NCBI GenBank assembly: GCA_963970005.1
Contig: CAXAMN010001336.1
Span: 1,274,012 to 1,338,011, forward strand
Source: Durusdinium trenchii
Taxonomy: Eukaryota > Sar > Dinophyceae > Suessiales > Symbiodiniaceae
DNA: 64,000 bases
Direction: 5' to 3'
Part shown: piece by piece, positions 36,156 to 47,434 of the stretch
Layout: every line of letters begins with the position of its first letter
Position numbering within the stretch: position 1 is the stretch's first letter
Position numbers and translations under genes: made by a program
Notes under the pieces: generated by a model
What the model was told of the DNA's origin: nothing
Databases searched by the model: none
The model's input: only the letters and a program-made list of their open reading frames with translations

Positions 36156-39100
36156 TCAATGGTCTGGGACAGATACGATACATGCGGGAGTGTAATTGAA
36201 TTGCTTATATAGGTGGGGTCCAGCGAAAACAGCCCGCCCATCAAAGGCACAATCATACAAAGGACTTGTCGAAGAACGCACCTTGAGGTTCCTATAATAG
36301 GAGCCAAATACATAGGCAGCTTGGTCCCATACACTGCCTTTGCCTCGGAAGTCCCAAACAACAGTAGACATCTTTGCATGTGTCATCTGATCATAGAAAC
36401 GGATGAAATATCAACAAAAACAAAACTATGATTTGTTCTTCCTTCCCCCCCAATCTCTATAGTCTTTTGATGTGTTTTGTCTTTCTTTTCAAGTCATCCG
36501 TTCGTCGGTCTTCTCTGCAGGCAAGTGACATTCGGCTGGGATTTGGCCACAGTCGAAGATGCCCTTGCCTTGGGCGAAAGCCGAACTTAAGGACCCTTGA
36601 ACAGATTCTCTGACACATCCTCCCTCACTGTCACAGAACAAAGATGCGTAAAGAGTCCCAGGTCCCTATCCTTTAGTGAAAGGGATTCCCCCCATTGGGC
36701 CAAAGAAAACACCATCCCAAACCTATCGCCAGGTGGCTACATACCAAGCCAATGGCGGCTCCCACATCTCGTGCTTTAGCCTCACGATCCGGGACACAGG
36801 CGGCAGTCTCCCAGGAGCCCCAAGGCGGATGCGCCGCCAGGGTGTCTTGGAGCATCTTGAAGGATCCCTCCAAGGCCTGGGCAGCGACAAGTCCATTTTT
36901 TGCGTTCAGATGAGCGGTGGTCTATCGACGTCTATTCTCTGGCTTACGCCACATGGCCTTATGTCGCAGCCTTAACACAAAATGTAAAGGGAGGTTTTGA
37001 ACGCTGCTCAAATGCTTTCAGGCTTCAGCGGCTTATACAAGCTAACAGCTTCGGCAATCGCCAGTCGACGGATAAAACGGAAAGTATCCATTGAGATGCT
37101 ACCCTGTTGTTGTTTCTTGTTAGAGTCCTCGATACATGTAACAATTTTATGGGAGATATTTATTTAGGTTCCCTTGGAAACCGGTGCATGATGATCTTTA
37201 GTGGGCCTGTTGCCGACATAGTAGGGTCAAAGTGAAGCTAGATTTCGCAAACTTCACCAACTGTTACAGGCAAGAGTTGATGGGAAAGGGCAAATCCCAC
37301 ATCCACGGCTGCTGCCAAGCCACCAGTGTCTCAGTCACAAAGGATTCAGGGACATTGGTTTCCAACTTGCCACCTCACATTGTCAGGAACCAAACACAGC
37401 AATTGGTACCTGCGTGGATGGGAATCCCCAACTGTGTGAGTTGCCGCAAAGAGTCGTAGTCAGCTGAAAGTAGGGGATCCACGCAGTCAGCTTCTGCCTA
37501 TTTTTCTGGCACCAACCCAGTTATGCTCCCCACCCAAGTGAACCAATCCAAATCCCGTTCCAGTACGGCATCCAACAAACAGCCTCGTCCCATCCCAGCT
37601 GTGCGGAACTCTGAAAAAGAGATCCTGTTTTGTTTTGTGACTCACGGTCTGACCGCGTCCGTGAGTACGGAACATGACCGTTCCGGGGATGGTGTGTTTC
37701 CTGTTCGTGTGTGTAGACGGACGTATGTGAACCGATGCCCACCTGTATGTTCAAGTGCTCGTGTGATGAAGACCTTCATGGCCACGGGATCTCGATTGCT
37801 CCAGACCAGATGAAAGCCATGCTGGCTGATATGGACTTTATTGGGATCGGTCCAGCCCAATGGCACAATGCAATCCTTCTTCACAGGCATCTTCTTCCAA
37901 ATGCTGGAGCGCACAAACTGCGCGGCCCCGTCCAGGTAGCAATGCTGTAGTGGCTTAGGGGTGAAGTCCTGCCACAAGCAGGAACGAATCCACCAATGTC
38001 TCTCTCTAGCTCCCAACAATTGAAGAGATCCAAAAATGCATGCAAACCGCTAGCCCTCGGGGTGCGCTTGGGCCGAAAACTCACCTCAATTAAGTGACCA
38101 GAATCCGGTTTGTCTCTTTCTTTTGCACCTTTTCCCGGAAAAAACAATATCTGTCTTTATCAACCAACCAACAGGCTCAACGTCATCGCCGCGCGCTTGC
38201 TCGCGCGCCGCTCGCGAGCCGCTCGCGCGCAAGACCACGCCTGCGAATAGACCACCTCACGGAAATGAGTCCCAAAGACCCAGGAAGCGGTGTCCCACAG
38301 GTCTTCACAGGACTCGGGCACTTTGGAACAATCCACATATCCTGATGCCAGTGTGGCATGAAGGACAGGACGGAGGATGGAGGATGTCGAGCGAGTTCGC
38401 ACAGCGGACGAGGTCTGTATAGGCTAACAGAAGACATTTAAGGAAGCTGCAATCAAAAAGGACATGATAGGGGAAGAAAAACCATATAACATACCATGTG
38501 TTGTTTTTATAGGAATTATATAGGCGGGGACTAAAATCGAACACATATTCTCTAATTTCGGGGATTCCCTCATACTTCGGGAAAAGGAACAATCGCCAAA
38601 ACCAGGTCTCCCAGGCCACAAATGTAGGCCAACTTCCCTGCCACCGTGGAGTTGGTTGCCTCCACATCCACCATACATGAGGCGAAGACATCCCAACGAG
38701 CCCACTCAGGATGAGACACCAGCATGGCTTCTAAGTCTCGGTAACGAGCAAAGGGGTTCATGAACATCTCTGCAATCTCTGCCGGGACCACGTAGGGAAC
38801 AAAGCCTCCGAGTTTGGTGACCACGCGTTTGATGAAGATTTGCATGGCCGTGACGTTCTTGAGGCCCACCATCTGCAGAAAGCCATGTTTGCTAACCAAG
38901 ACCTTGTCAGGATCTGGTAGACATAGCTTGCTCATGTTGACTCCAGGACCTTTATAGGCCTTCGTCAACTCTTCGATGATTGTGGTGTCGTGGTCAAACA
39001 CGGGGCTCAAACAGGGCACGTGCAGCTCGGAAGTCTCTTTGAACTTCACCACCTGAATATGCACGGAAGATATGGATTCCAAAACAAATCAGCCGGGATT

Positions 39101-42100
39101 GTATGATTTTGCATCACTGGTGCGTAGGGCGTAGGGAACATGGGACAACTAGACTTTTTTCTCAAGGGGTGTGCTCTGTTCACCCGCTTCGGGCCTTTCT
39201 AACACCTCGAGATTGGGTCTCCAAGTGGGTCATACCCAAAAGGAAAAGGGATGAAACGAGTCGTCGTGAGATCTGGACCATAAACCTCGCCTGCGAACGT
39301 GCGCTGTCGTGCTCGTCGTGGCCCTGGGGGTCAAACATGCCCCAGATCAAATGACCCGCCTCAGGGCGCGCGGAGGGCGCCGCTTTTCGCGTGTTTCGCG
39401 CGGAGGGCGTGTGGCGCACAAAGCTGAGGGCCTGATTTGAAGGATTCGTCACTGGATTCATGTACAGCTTGATCGATTTACAGCACCGCGAAAAGGAGGT
39501 TCTTCAATGTTGTGGTGACAATCCCGTATAAGAACGCATGGTGCACCGGCCAAGATCGAAGCGGCTACCTAGAGCGCAAACATGAGTCATCATGAGATCC
39601 ACGTCCGGCCTGGTCGTAACGATTTTGGAATTCAAAGAAGCTGATGCCCAACAAAAGCGAGGAGTGTCTGGCAACTCGCAGGATCTGCTTCAGGTCCTCT
39701 GCCGTACTGAGGCTCTAGAACGGTCGAAGCATGTGGAAGCAACATATTCATTCCAACTACAGTGTTGATTCCAACATATTCATTAAACCGCTTGTTCTTA
39801 CTTGGCCTGTTCTTCTATCACCAACAAAACTGCAAACAAAACACTTGCAAACAAAACTGCAGCTCCTTCTTCAAATGTGGATTGCCTGGGTTGTGATACT
39901 CTGCCACAAAGATCGGAGTACTTGGGAAGGCGACCTCATAGTGATCCAAGAAGAGGCTCTGGATCTCGTCGGAAGGGTTTCCGGAGTTAAAGCTGAAGGT
40001 GAAACGAGTCTCGAAAAACGCGGTCAAATTCCTCTTTGGCTCCACGCCATACTTCTCAGGATTCAACAATGCATCCTTCAAAGTCCAAAGTTGTCCCAGC
40101 CCGGGCCGGTCCCGGAAGTTGTCGCACTGGTTACAAAAGGCAAAGGAGAAGGTCACGGTGAGATTGGGCTTGGGACCCTCGACACCAAGCTCCTCTTTGC
40201 GAAAACAGACACGGAAAAGGCACCTCCTAAGATCCTGGTATCATATCCTTTTGGTACTTCAAATCATGCGCAGCCATTTTCAGTTTTGAGTGCCTCAAGA
40301 CACAGCAACCTTCCACATAACCTTTGAAGATCTCAGGGGATATCCGTCGGGCTGGTTCTAGATTTTAAACAAACGAAACAGACCCTCGAAGTAGCCCTGC
40401 TACGCAGGTTCCTACCGATGTGCCTTGTGGTTGAGTCCAACAAAAAGGAATTAATACTTTACACCTGCTTGTACTGCTTTTGCTCTTTTTGCTTTATAAA
40501 TAGATTTATATATGTAATATAGTTGTATATATATATAATACTTTAAATGTAAATAACTTCCCCAAACCACAAAATGTATTGGACATTGTTCTCTGAGGCC
40601 TTGGCAAACAAATGAACTAACAATCAAACAAATGACCTGTCTGCAAGACCGAAACTCACATCCGGACTTGAGAAAGCTCTTCCAACTGGCCAAATCGGAT
40701 TCTGCCGGAGTGAGGCCAAAACGGGCGGGTTCCGTCCCGCTGCACACGCCGCGTCGCCCCGCTCCTCCTCCGCATCTAAGACCCCATCGATCGCGCTGAC
40801 AATGGCCTTCGCGAACTTCTTCGGTTCGCCCAGGCTCGGCAGTTTCAACTCGGGTTCATTGACCACGATGAAGTACTTGATGGATGGATGATAGGCCTTT
40901 CCTCATGTTGACACATCGTTCGGGGGGTCCGAGAGCAAAAATGGCTTGGAAGAAGAACGACCCACCACACTCACTTCCAAAGTTCATGAGACGTTCAAAA
41001 ACATGGTAGCATCGAGTCCCCGAATCAAGTCACACCTCAATTGCCAATAAAAATAGATGGATGACCGCTGTCCTCTCCAACACGGCGCTTTTTCAGGTTC
41101 CATGCGTTCTATACAGACCTCTGCCAGGGTGTTTCATCAATCTTTTGGCAAAGTCACCCACGAGGAAGCCCTTCTGAAGATTCTGTAGGTAGGCCTCCTT
41201 GGCTCCTGGACTTTGCATTTGCTCATGGTGTGCTTTCCTGCCAATAACCACCCAACTAGCAGTTCGCAACTCCTTGGAACATGTCGTCACAGAATCAATA
41301 TCCATCGCATTAACACGTTGTGTCCGTCTTCCCTTTAGAATTTGGTTTGGAATTGTCTCGTTGACGCAGGCTTGGAGTAAGAAGAACTGCTATGCACAGC
41401 CAGGTCCTTGGAAGCAAGAGAAGTTTCCAATGCCTTTGCATTGCTGGAATGCTCGATCCCCCATCCTCAGAACAAATGCGATTGGAACCAACACCGATGG
41501 AATGCACTGCGGTGCTGCAAAGCAAAAGCTGCCGTGATGAACGACATGAAATTGCATGTCTCTCTTCCTCATCCAATGACATTCAAAGAACGATAACTAT
41601 AAGTGCTAATTATATCCGTTCAATTACAACGATCGAACACCTTGTTTCATTTTTTTCTCATCACTGCCATGCATCCCTGGTATCACCTCCAGGTTCAGGG
41701 ATTGCGCATGATCCAAGAACTTCTGATGTTCCAAGGTGGGGTCATTCCCGTAGAGTCGCACCACGTTGGCGCCTAAGCTGGCGATGATCTCCAAATCCCC
41801 ACGGCCGCCCCAGATCGGCTCGGCCGCGTCGCAAAAGTAGTCCTGATGATGGGCCTCGCCTCGGGTAAAGCGTCCGAGCGCTTGTGCTGTGCTGAAGGCG
41901 CTTTTGTCCTCTAGGAAAGCCGTGCTCAGCATCTCAGCGGATTAAGGGGAAAAAAGGATTGATAATGATTGATCGGTTATAGGAAGTCTTTTAAACATCT
42001 ATATAGCCCAAACATGGTTTTTTTTGATGTGTGTGCGTGTTTTGTTTTTGCTCTTTTTATAAAGAGTGATCGTTGCATCCTGTTTTTTGAGGAGTCCTCA

Positions 42101-43112
42101 TGCCGTGGAGGAGGGTGGCTTTTCGCGGAACCAACACACTCAACAGTTCCTCATCTCGAATGACCGGAACCAATCCCACGAGTTCTGCGACTGAATGGAC
42201 CTTAAAATGACTTGAAGAAGGACCAAAGGTCTCCAATGATATCAAAGCCTTTGGCACCTGACAACATACTCTACGGCCCTATGCGTAAGACGTAATTGCG
42301 AACACAAGTCAAACCACAGCACCTTCAACATGGCTAATCATTATGTACTGGACCCAACATCCATGCGAGAGGGCCACCGGAACACTGGGTGTGTATGCGT
42401 GGAGAACAGTCAGAACAAAAAGCATCGAACCGAAAGCAGGGAAAACATGCCTTGGGTGACTTCCTGCATCTCTGCTATCTCATGTATAGGATTCCGACGA
42501 TGTTTCATATGATTCATAATACAAGTGGGTATGGCGGATAGAACGCGACTATAGTGGAAGAAATCCTTACACATGACACATGACCCCCCCAAATTCTGGA
42601 CACTTAGTTCAAGGCGTTCACGTTTTGCTATGCGTTGTCCCAAACAGCAGCAAAGCTCCAAGAAGAGTTCGACCAAGTCGCTGGGAGAAGTGCTCATGGA
42701 GGGTCCATAACTCACGCCCTTCATCAGCTCAGGCTTTCGCGTCTCGCCCGTTCGCGTCTCGGTGTCACTCGTGAGATCTCCTCCGTTCTCACCATCGATC
42801 GTGTCATCCTTCGCCAAGATGAAACGACCCTTCGATTGGAGCAAATGAAGGCCCTTCTCCTCAGTGTCTTGCGGCTTGATCGATCGGTCGAATGAAGGCC
42901 CTTCTGATCCTGTCTCCCCAAGCGTTCCCTGCCAAATCCCAAGCAGATCCTGGATCTGGAATCCCATGTTAAATTGTTTGTGCCTTAGGGGATGTCTAAG
43001 GCGACCCAACCAGGGCATCGTTCAAACGCCAGGGCACAGGGCAGTCCTCGGTCAAGGCTGAAACGCGAACGGTGAGGACTGTGATCAAAACCGCCTTGGC
43101 CCAAGTGCCCAT
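36156..43112 (-). CDS. Secreted GH72-like beta-1,3-glucan glycosidase/transglycosylase with two X8/CBM43-like modules, about 15 exons
   Basis: Exons from the 5' end: 43112-43011 (ATG; hydrophobic AKAVLITVLTVRVSA signal peptide), 42733-42674 (MKGVSYGPS), 41842-41668 (GRGDLEIIASLGANVVRLYG), 41210-41162, 40896-40765 (FIVVNEPELKLPSL), 40192-39887 (FPSTPIFVAEYHNP), about 39714-39606 (LLLGISFFEFQNRYDQAG), 39359-39258, 39052-38611, 38341-38241, 38001-37733, 37373-37339, 36876-36740, 36585-36519, 36343-36156 (TGA). NEP gives the likely acid/base Glu and VAEYH the likely nucleophile Glu of a clan-A TIM barrel. After the barrel come two copies of one module: DPDKVLVSKHGF / DPNKVHISQHGF, HPEWARWD / HPPWGSWE, DTASWVFGTHFR / DQAAYVFGSYYR, CYLDGAAQF / CAFDGRAVF, with conserved Cys typical of X8/CBM43. 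The family cuts and rejoins beta-1,3-glucan at the cell surface. About 750 residues. Exon 3 to exon 4 does not close in phase, so a short exon is probably missing. No GPI signal is evident. Confidence 0.85.
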
Positions 43113-43199
43113 CCGTCGAAACGTCTGTTCAAGTCTACACCATGGAGTAAAACATATTGCTTCGGACCGAAGCTGCGGCGATCCATTGAAGTGTGAAGG

Positions 43200-44225
43200 A
43201 CCGATCCATGGCGCCTTCAAAAGGACGCTCCATGATGTCCCACTGTGGTACGGCACGATGGCATTCAACATGTCCGACAAGTTCCCAAACTGTCCCATCA
43301 TCCATCCTTTGCGTGCAGCTGCAGTGTCTCCCTTTTTCCCATCCGGTGCTGGCAACGCACGGTTTTTGGGAACAAACGCCCAGCACTACACAGATTTTCG
43401 GGCACATTGCAAGCCCGCCATTGACCTGCACCACGATGTGCCCGGCCATAGGCTGACAAAAGCACAGAACAGCCAAGAGGAAGGCACATGTTTCACAGAA
43501 TCATCACACTTTTCTGGAGCAACAGTACCTAGGAATGATGAATCATACATTGGAGACCATGAGCTTTGGTTTTCGGGTGAGATGCCGTGCTTGGCATGAA
43601 GCGATTGAGACCCTCGATGTTTTTTCGGTCGAGGTCTTGAAGGTCGAATTTCAGTCACGGAGGTCGATCTCGGTCAGCTCGTGTCCTCTGCCTTTGGCCT
43701 CGCATCGGTCGTTGGATCAGGATCGGAGGGGCTATAGTATTGGGAGACCACGGGTGGAGCACCGTTTGTGTGAAAGAAAGTGAAGCCACGATAACATCGT
43801 TATATCAACATGTTAAACATGTGTATTTTTTGTGCTTCATGAAGGCGAGAACTGAATGAGACTGAGTCGTGAGAACAGCGAAAGACGCTAGAAAAAACGC
43901 TCGCAATGAGACGTTTCCGAAGCTCAGCAGGTGGCGGGTGGACGCTGGTCGAGTTACCATCTTGGGATCTCTTGGAAACTGTTAACCCATTGGACCCTAT
44001 TGGGGTTGGTCCGCGACCCAAACTACCGGACGTGGTCTAGGAACCCCCGTCGTTTTTAAGGGAGTCTCTCCCAGATCCAGCACGCTTCGCACTAGAAAGC
44101 GCCCCAAGGACGCTCCAGGTAGCTAGGAACAAGAAGCTATTAGCTTATTGTTTCTAATAGCTTCTTGTTACTACTAGTAAGGCACCTGTTACTACTAGCG
44201 TGGCACCTTGTTACTAAGTTCGCTT
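43200..44225. other. Upstream region of the GH72-like gene; no supported gene
   Basis: Both strands keep frames open around 43080-43600 but none resembles a family; the minus frame ending in the signal-peptide exon is the only one with a role. From 44100 to 44225 lies a cluster of the CTACTAG repeat. Confidence 0.4.
44100..44225 (-). repeat. Dispersed CTACTAG repeat, copy 5
   Basis: GCTAGGAACAAGAAGCTATT, AATAGCTTCTTGTTACTACT and TTACTACTAGCGTGGCACCT. Inverted and direct units are mixed, so AAGAAGCTATTAG and CTAATAGCTTCTT can pair as a hairpin. Confidence 0.65.
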
Positions 44226-44230
44226 CTTTG

Positions 44231-47200
44231 TTACGGGACGAAGGAATTCTCGTCCTTTTCCGCTTCATCCCGCTTCATCCGTTCGCCCACAAACCGCCTT
44301 CTCCCCAGCTTCGTGTCGGAACGTGGCAACGTGGACACCCGACCGTCTCGACGGATCAGGCACACCGCTACCCTCGAAGGAATGAATGTCTTCGCTGAAA
44401 CTGTGGAGTACCATATGTAGAATCCATATATACCTAGCACTTCCAACGGGTGCCCAATGGAGACCTGTAAGTAGGGTGGGGTAGTCTATTGGACACCAAT
44501 TGGATGACCCTGGTAAATAACTATATATATATATATCACTATATTATATCCATATCATATCCATCGGCTAGGATGAATCATGACGAATCCATTCAAAAAT
44601 TCTTCAACTATATAGATGATCAGATAGCTCTCTTCGGACTTCAATCTCATCGATCCCCATTCTCCTGCACCGACGCCCGGCTCGGCACCTTCGAGCAGAC
44701 AAGGTCGTCGACAAGGCACTCGGCCGAGCGCAGTGCCTGGCGGCCAACCGGGTCTGACCTTGCCGCCAGCTCTGAAAATTGGTAGGAATAGACTCAAACA
44801 CAGCCAGGTATAGCGTTTTTTGCTTTAATCTTTTAGTTTTTCTGACCTGATATGCTTTTTGAAATCCGTAAGCTTACTAGATGAATAGATTCCATGATTG
44901 ATGGATGACATTTGGATTGAAAAAGGAAGATACTGGTTGGAGTTCCTGTCCTCTTGGTGAGTAGTTGTGGACAAAAATCAGTGCCTTGAAGCTGGTGTCC
45001 TGTGAAAATGGGTCCTTCTCAAGGAGAGGCCGTTATAGTCATAGTCATAGTGATTATTCCACTCTACAAACGGCTATGGAAGGCCAAGAAGAGACCGATA
45101 AATTTTTGCTGATCTCAGCTCTCTTCTACAGTGGAACTTTCTATGTTTGAATGAGCGTGATACGATTTGATTGTAGGCTCAAGATTTGCACCCCCCACGA
45201 AGGAATCCTGTAAAACCTGGGCATTTCCCCTTATTCAGCTGCTGAACCACTAGGAGCAAGGACGCTACTAGGGGCTCCTGGCATCGCTACTCACGGCCAC
45301 CCATTCGGAACAGCTTCGCCCGTCGCACCTCTCCGACTCCACCGTGTCCGATCCTCGGTGACCGCGGGGTGCGGTAAGGGCCGCGGGCGGCGGTGGACGG
45401 CGCTTGGTGAAACACAGAAACTCATCCGATTCAAGTGATCATTGAACTCATATTGAATTCATATTGCTTTCATTTGCTTTCTAGTTATAGAACATGAGGT
45501 ATGCCGATGGAACAGAACCACATCTCACAACTGTTGTACAATTGCCGACTGATAGAGATATATCACATGTGGATACATGCGTCTGATCTCTCTTGGAAAC
45601 GAGACGCTGATCTCTTCAGATTTCCCACTCAATGCCCAACGTGCAGCAGCCAAGATGATCTGGACGGGTGTCTTCGGAGCACAAGCACTATTGGGGACTT
45701 GCCCTTTCTGCAATAACTACACTAATTACTGTAAAATACATGGCCTTAGAGTCAATCACACGAACAAATCAAGTTTGAACTTCATTTGACAACCACTAAG
45801 TCAGTACTATGCCAGGATCACACGACATCTTCCTCTGCCGTCTCATACGACGTCCGCTGTGGCTTTTGGACAAGAAAACACCGCGGGAGGTGCCTGCACG
45901 GCGTCTGGCACGGTATGGAAGATGAGCAAATACACCCAAACCTCGTCCCAGAAGCGGTTTTTGCCAAGAAACACGTCGGTGGTTTGGGTCGACGTCTATC
46001 TAGACAGAGTCGAGTCTAGACCGATCCTGATGGGAAATTGGAGGTTCTATATCTTGCAAAGGCTTTAAGATATTGCACAAATTTAACGATTAAATCACGA
46101 TGAAGAAGCAGAATCCTTGTTCCGCCACCAGCTTTTGCAAACATCCATCCGTCATTCACCAGTAGTCTTAGTCAAACAAATCTCGTTCTAACTCCGGAGC
46201 CACCCGTTTTCGGTTCAAACTGCTGCAGCTGAGGTTGCAGCTGCTGCAGCAATACACACAAAAAGGTGTCTGGCGTTGGATTCGCAACTGGATAGTAACT
46301 CGAAAGTGGATTCGAACGTGGGACGGGTCATCCGCCACTTTGGGCAAATGACTGCGCAATACACTTGCTATCAAGATTATCAAGGAACTCACTCTACTTC
46401 CTTTGGCTCGCCACAACAATCAAAACAACAACGCATTGGTTTGGAGGGCCACTCTTGGTCGGACACCAAACATGCCGGCAAAACGTGTTGGACGACAAAT
46501 GTCGATGCTTTTGAAGTGCATATGGAAAGACCATCGCAGAACCTTTTTTGGAGCAGAGCAACGCGGCAACACACACGACAAAACGCTTTAAGAGTTGAAG
46601 CCTCCATTGCTGGAAATGGGTGTGCGGATTGATTTATTAGGAAGAACACGACGCTGTGAGGGAAAAATAAAGTGCACGCGATTGAGACTCTGTTGGTTGG
46701 GAGACAAATACTGCTCCATTCAAGGCTCAGCTAGCTCGCCCGGCAGGATGTTCACAGGTCGCTGGCGGGAGCTACTCACACGTTTTAGTTAGTATCAGTG
46801 ATGTTGTCAGGCATGAACAACCACATCATGCCTGCCATTGCAAGGAAGCTAGCGCATCTGGTCCACACTTGCCAAGCCTCGCAGAAAAAAATGGTGCTGT
46901 TGAAAGTGCGCGCTCTGCACGTCGTCTTTGACACCTTAAACCTGACATCAACCTTGTTCCATAGTGTTTGCCAATGTTGTCATATATGTCGTTTGAGGTA
47001 TAATAGAGGTTCACTTGGGGGTATCCCCTCTATTCAACCAACCACTTATATGGTGTTCGTATGGAAACTTGGCCCAGCCCAGTTGCTCTTACGTCCCTTC
47101 CACCAACAGTGAAACAAACATCATCACCCCATCACTGCGAGGGAGAAAAGCGTGCACAGGGTGCCCGTTGCATGGGCTGGTTTCAGTGCCTGCAGGTCAG

Positions 47201-47330
47201 AATCACGCTCCATTTGGGCTGTCTTGACCTGGCAGCTTGTGAGATCGGTTCCGGATGGTTCAGGAGGGCATGGACCCACTTCATCTACAGAATTCAAAAC
47301 ATACCCTAAGGGATCTTCCAAAGTGAGCCG
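44231..47330 (-). CDS. Candidate minus-strand gene, exon-like segments only
   Basis: Separate minus-strand segments look coding: 47290-47124 (EVGPCPPEPSGTDLTSCQ), 46960-46805 (FNSTIFFCEAWQVWTRCASF, then a hydrophobic stretch SFLAMAGMMWLFM), 45713-45600 (ACAPKTPVQIILAAARWALS), 44771-44655 (ELAARSDPVGRQALRSAECL, preceded by CAG) and 44400-44240 (SRVAVCLIRRDGRVSTLPRS). Third positions of the 44.7-kb piece are almost all G or C. No family is recognised and the order of joins is unknown; some pieces may belong to different genes or be chance. Confidence 0.3.
45245..45300 (+). repeat. Dispersed GCTCCTGGC/CTACTAG repeat, copy 6
   Basis: CTAGGAGCAAGGACGCTACT then AGGGGCTCCTGGCATCGCTAC, the cleanest single unit of the family in this window. 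It is followed by a GC-rich patch to about 45410. Confidence 0.75.
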
Positions 47331-47434
47331 CGGTCGTATGCGGTCGTAGTCATTAGTTACTAAGTGTTACTACTCAATGACCTACAAGATGACACAGCAG
47401 TCGTAGTCCGGATGACACAGCGAACCACGGGCAA

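Noticed and set aside
43072..43599. 175-codon plus-strand frame
   Set aside because: Overlaps the minus-strand signal-peptide exon of the GH72-like gene and shows no protein-like conservation; open mainly because of composition.
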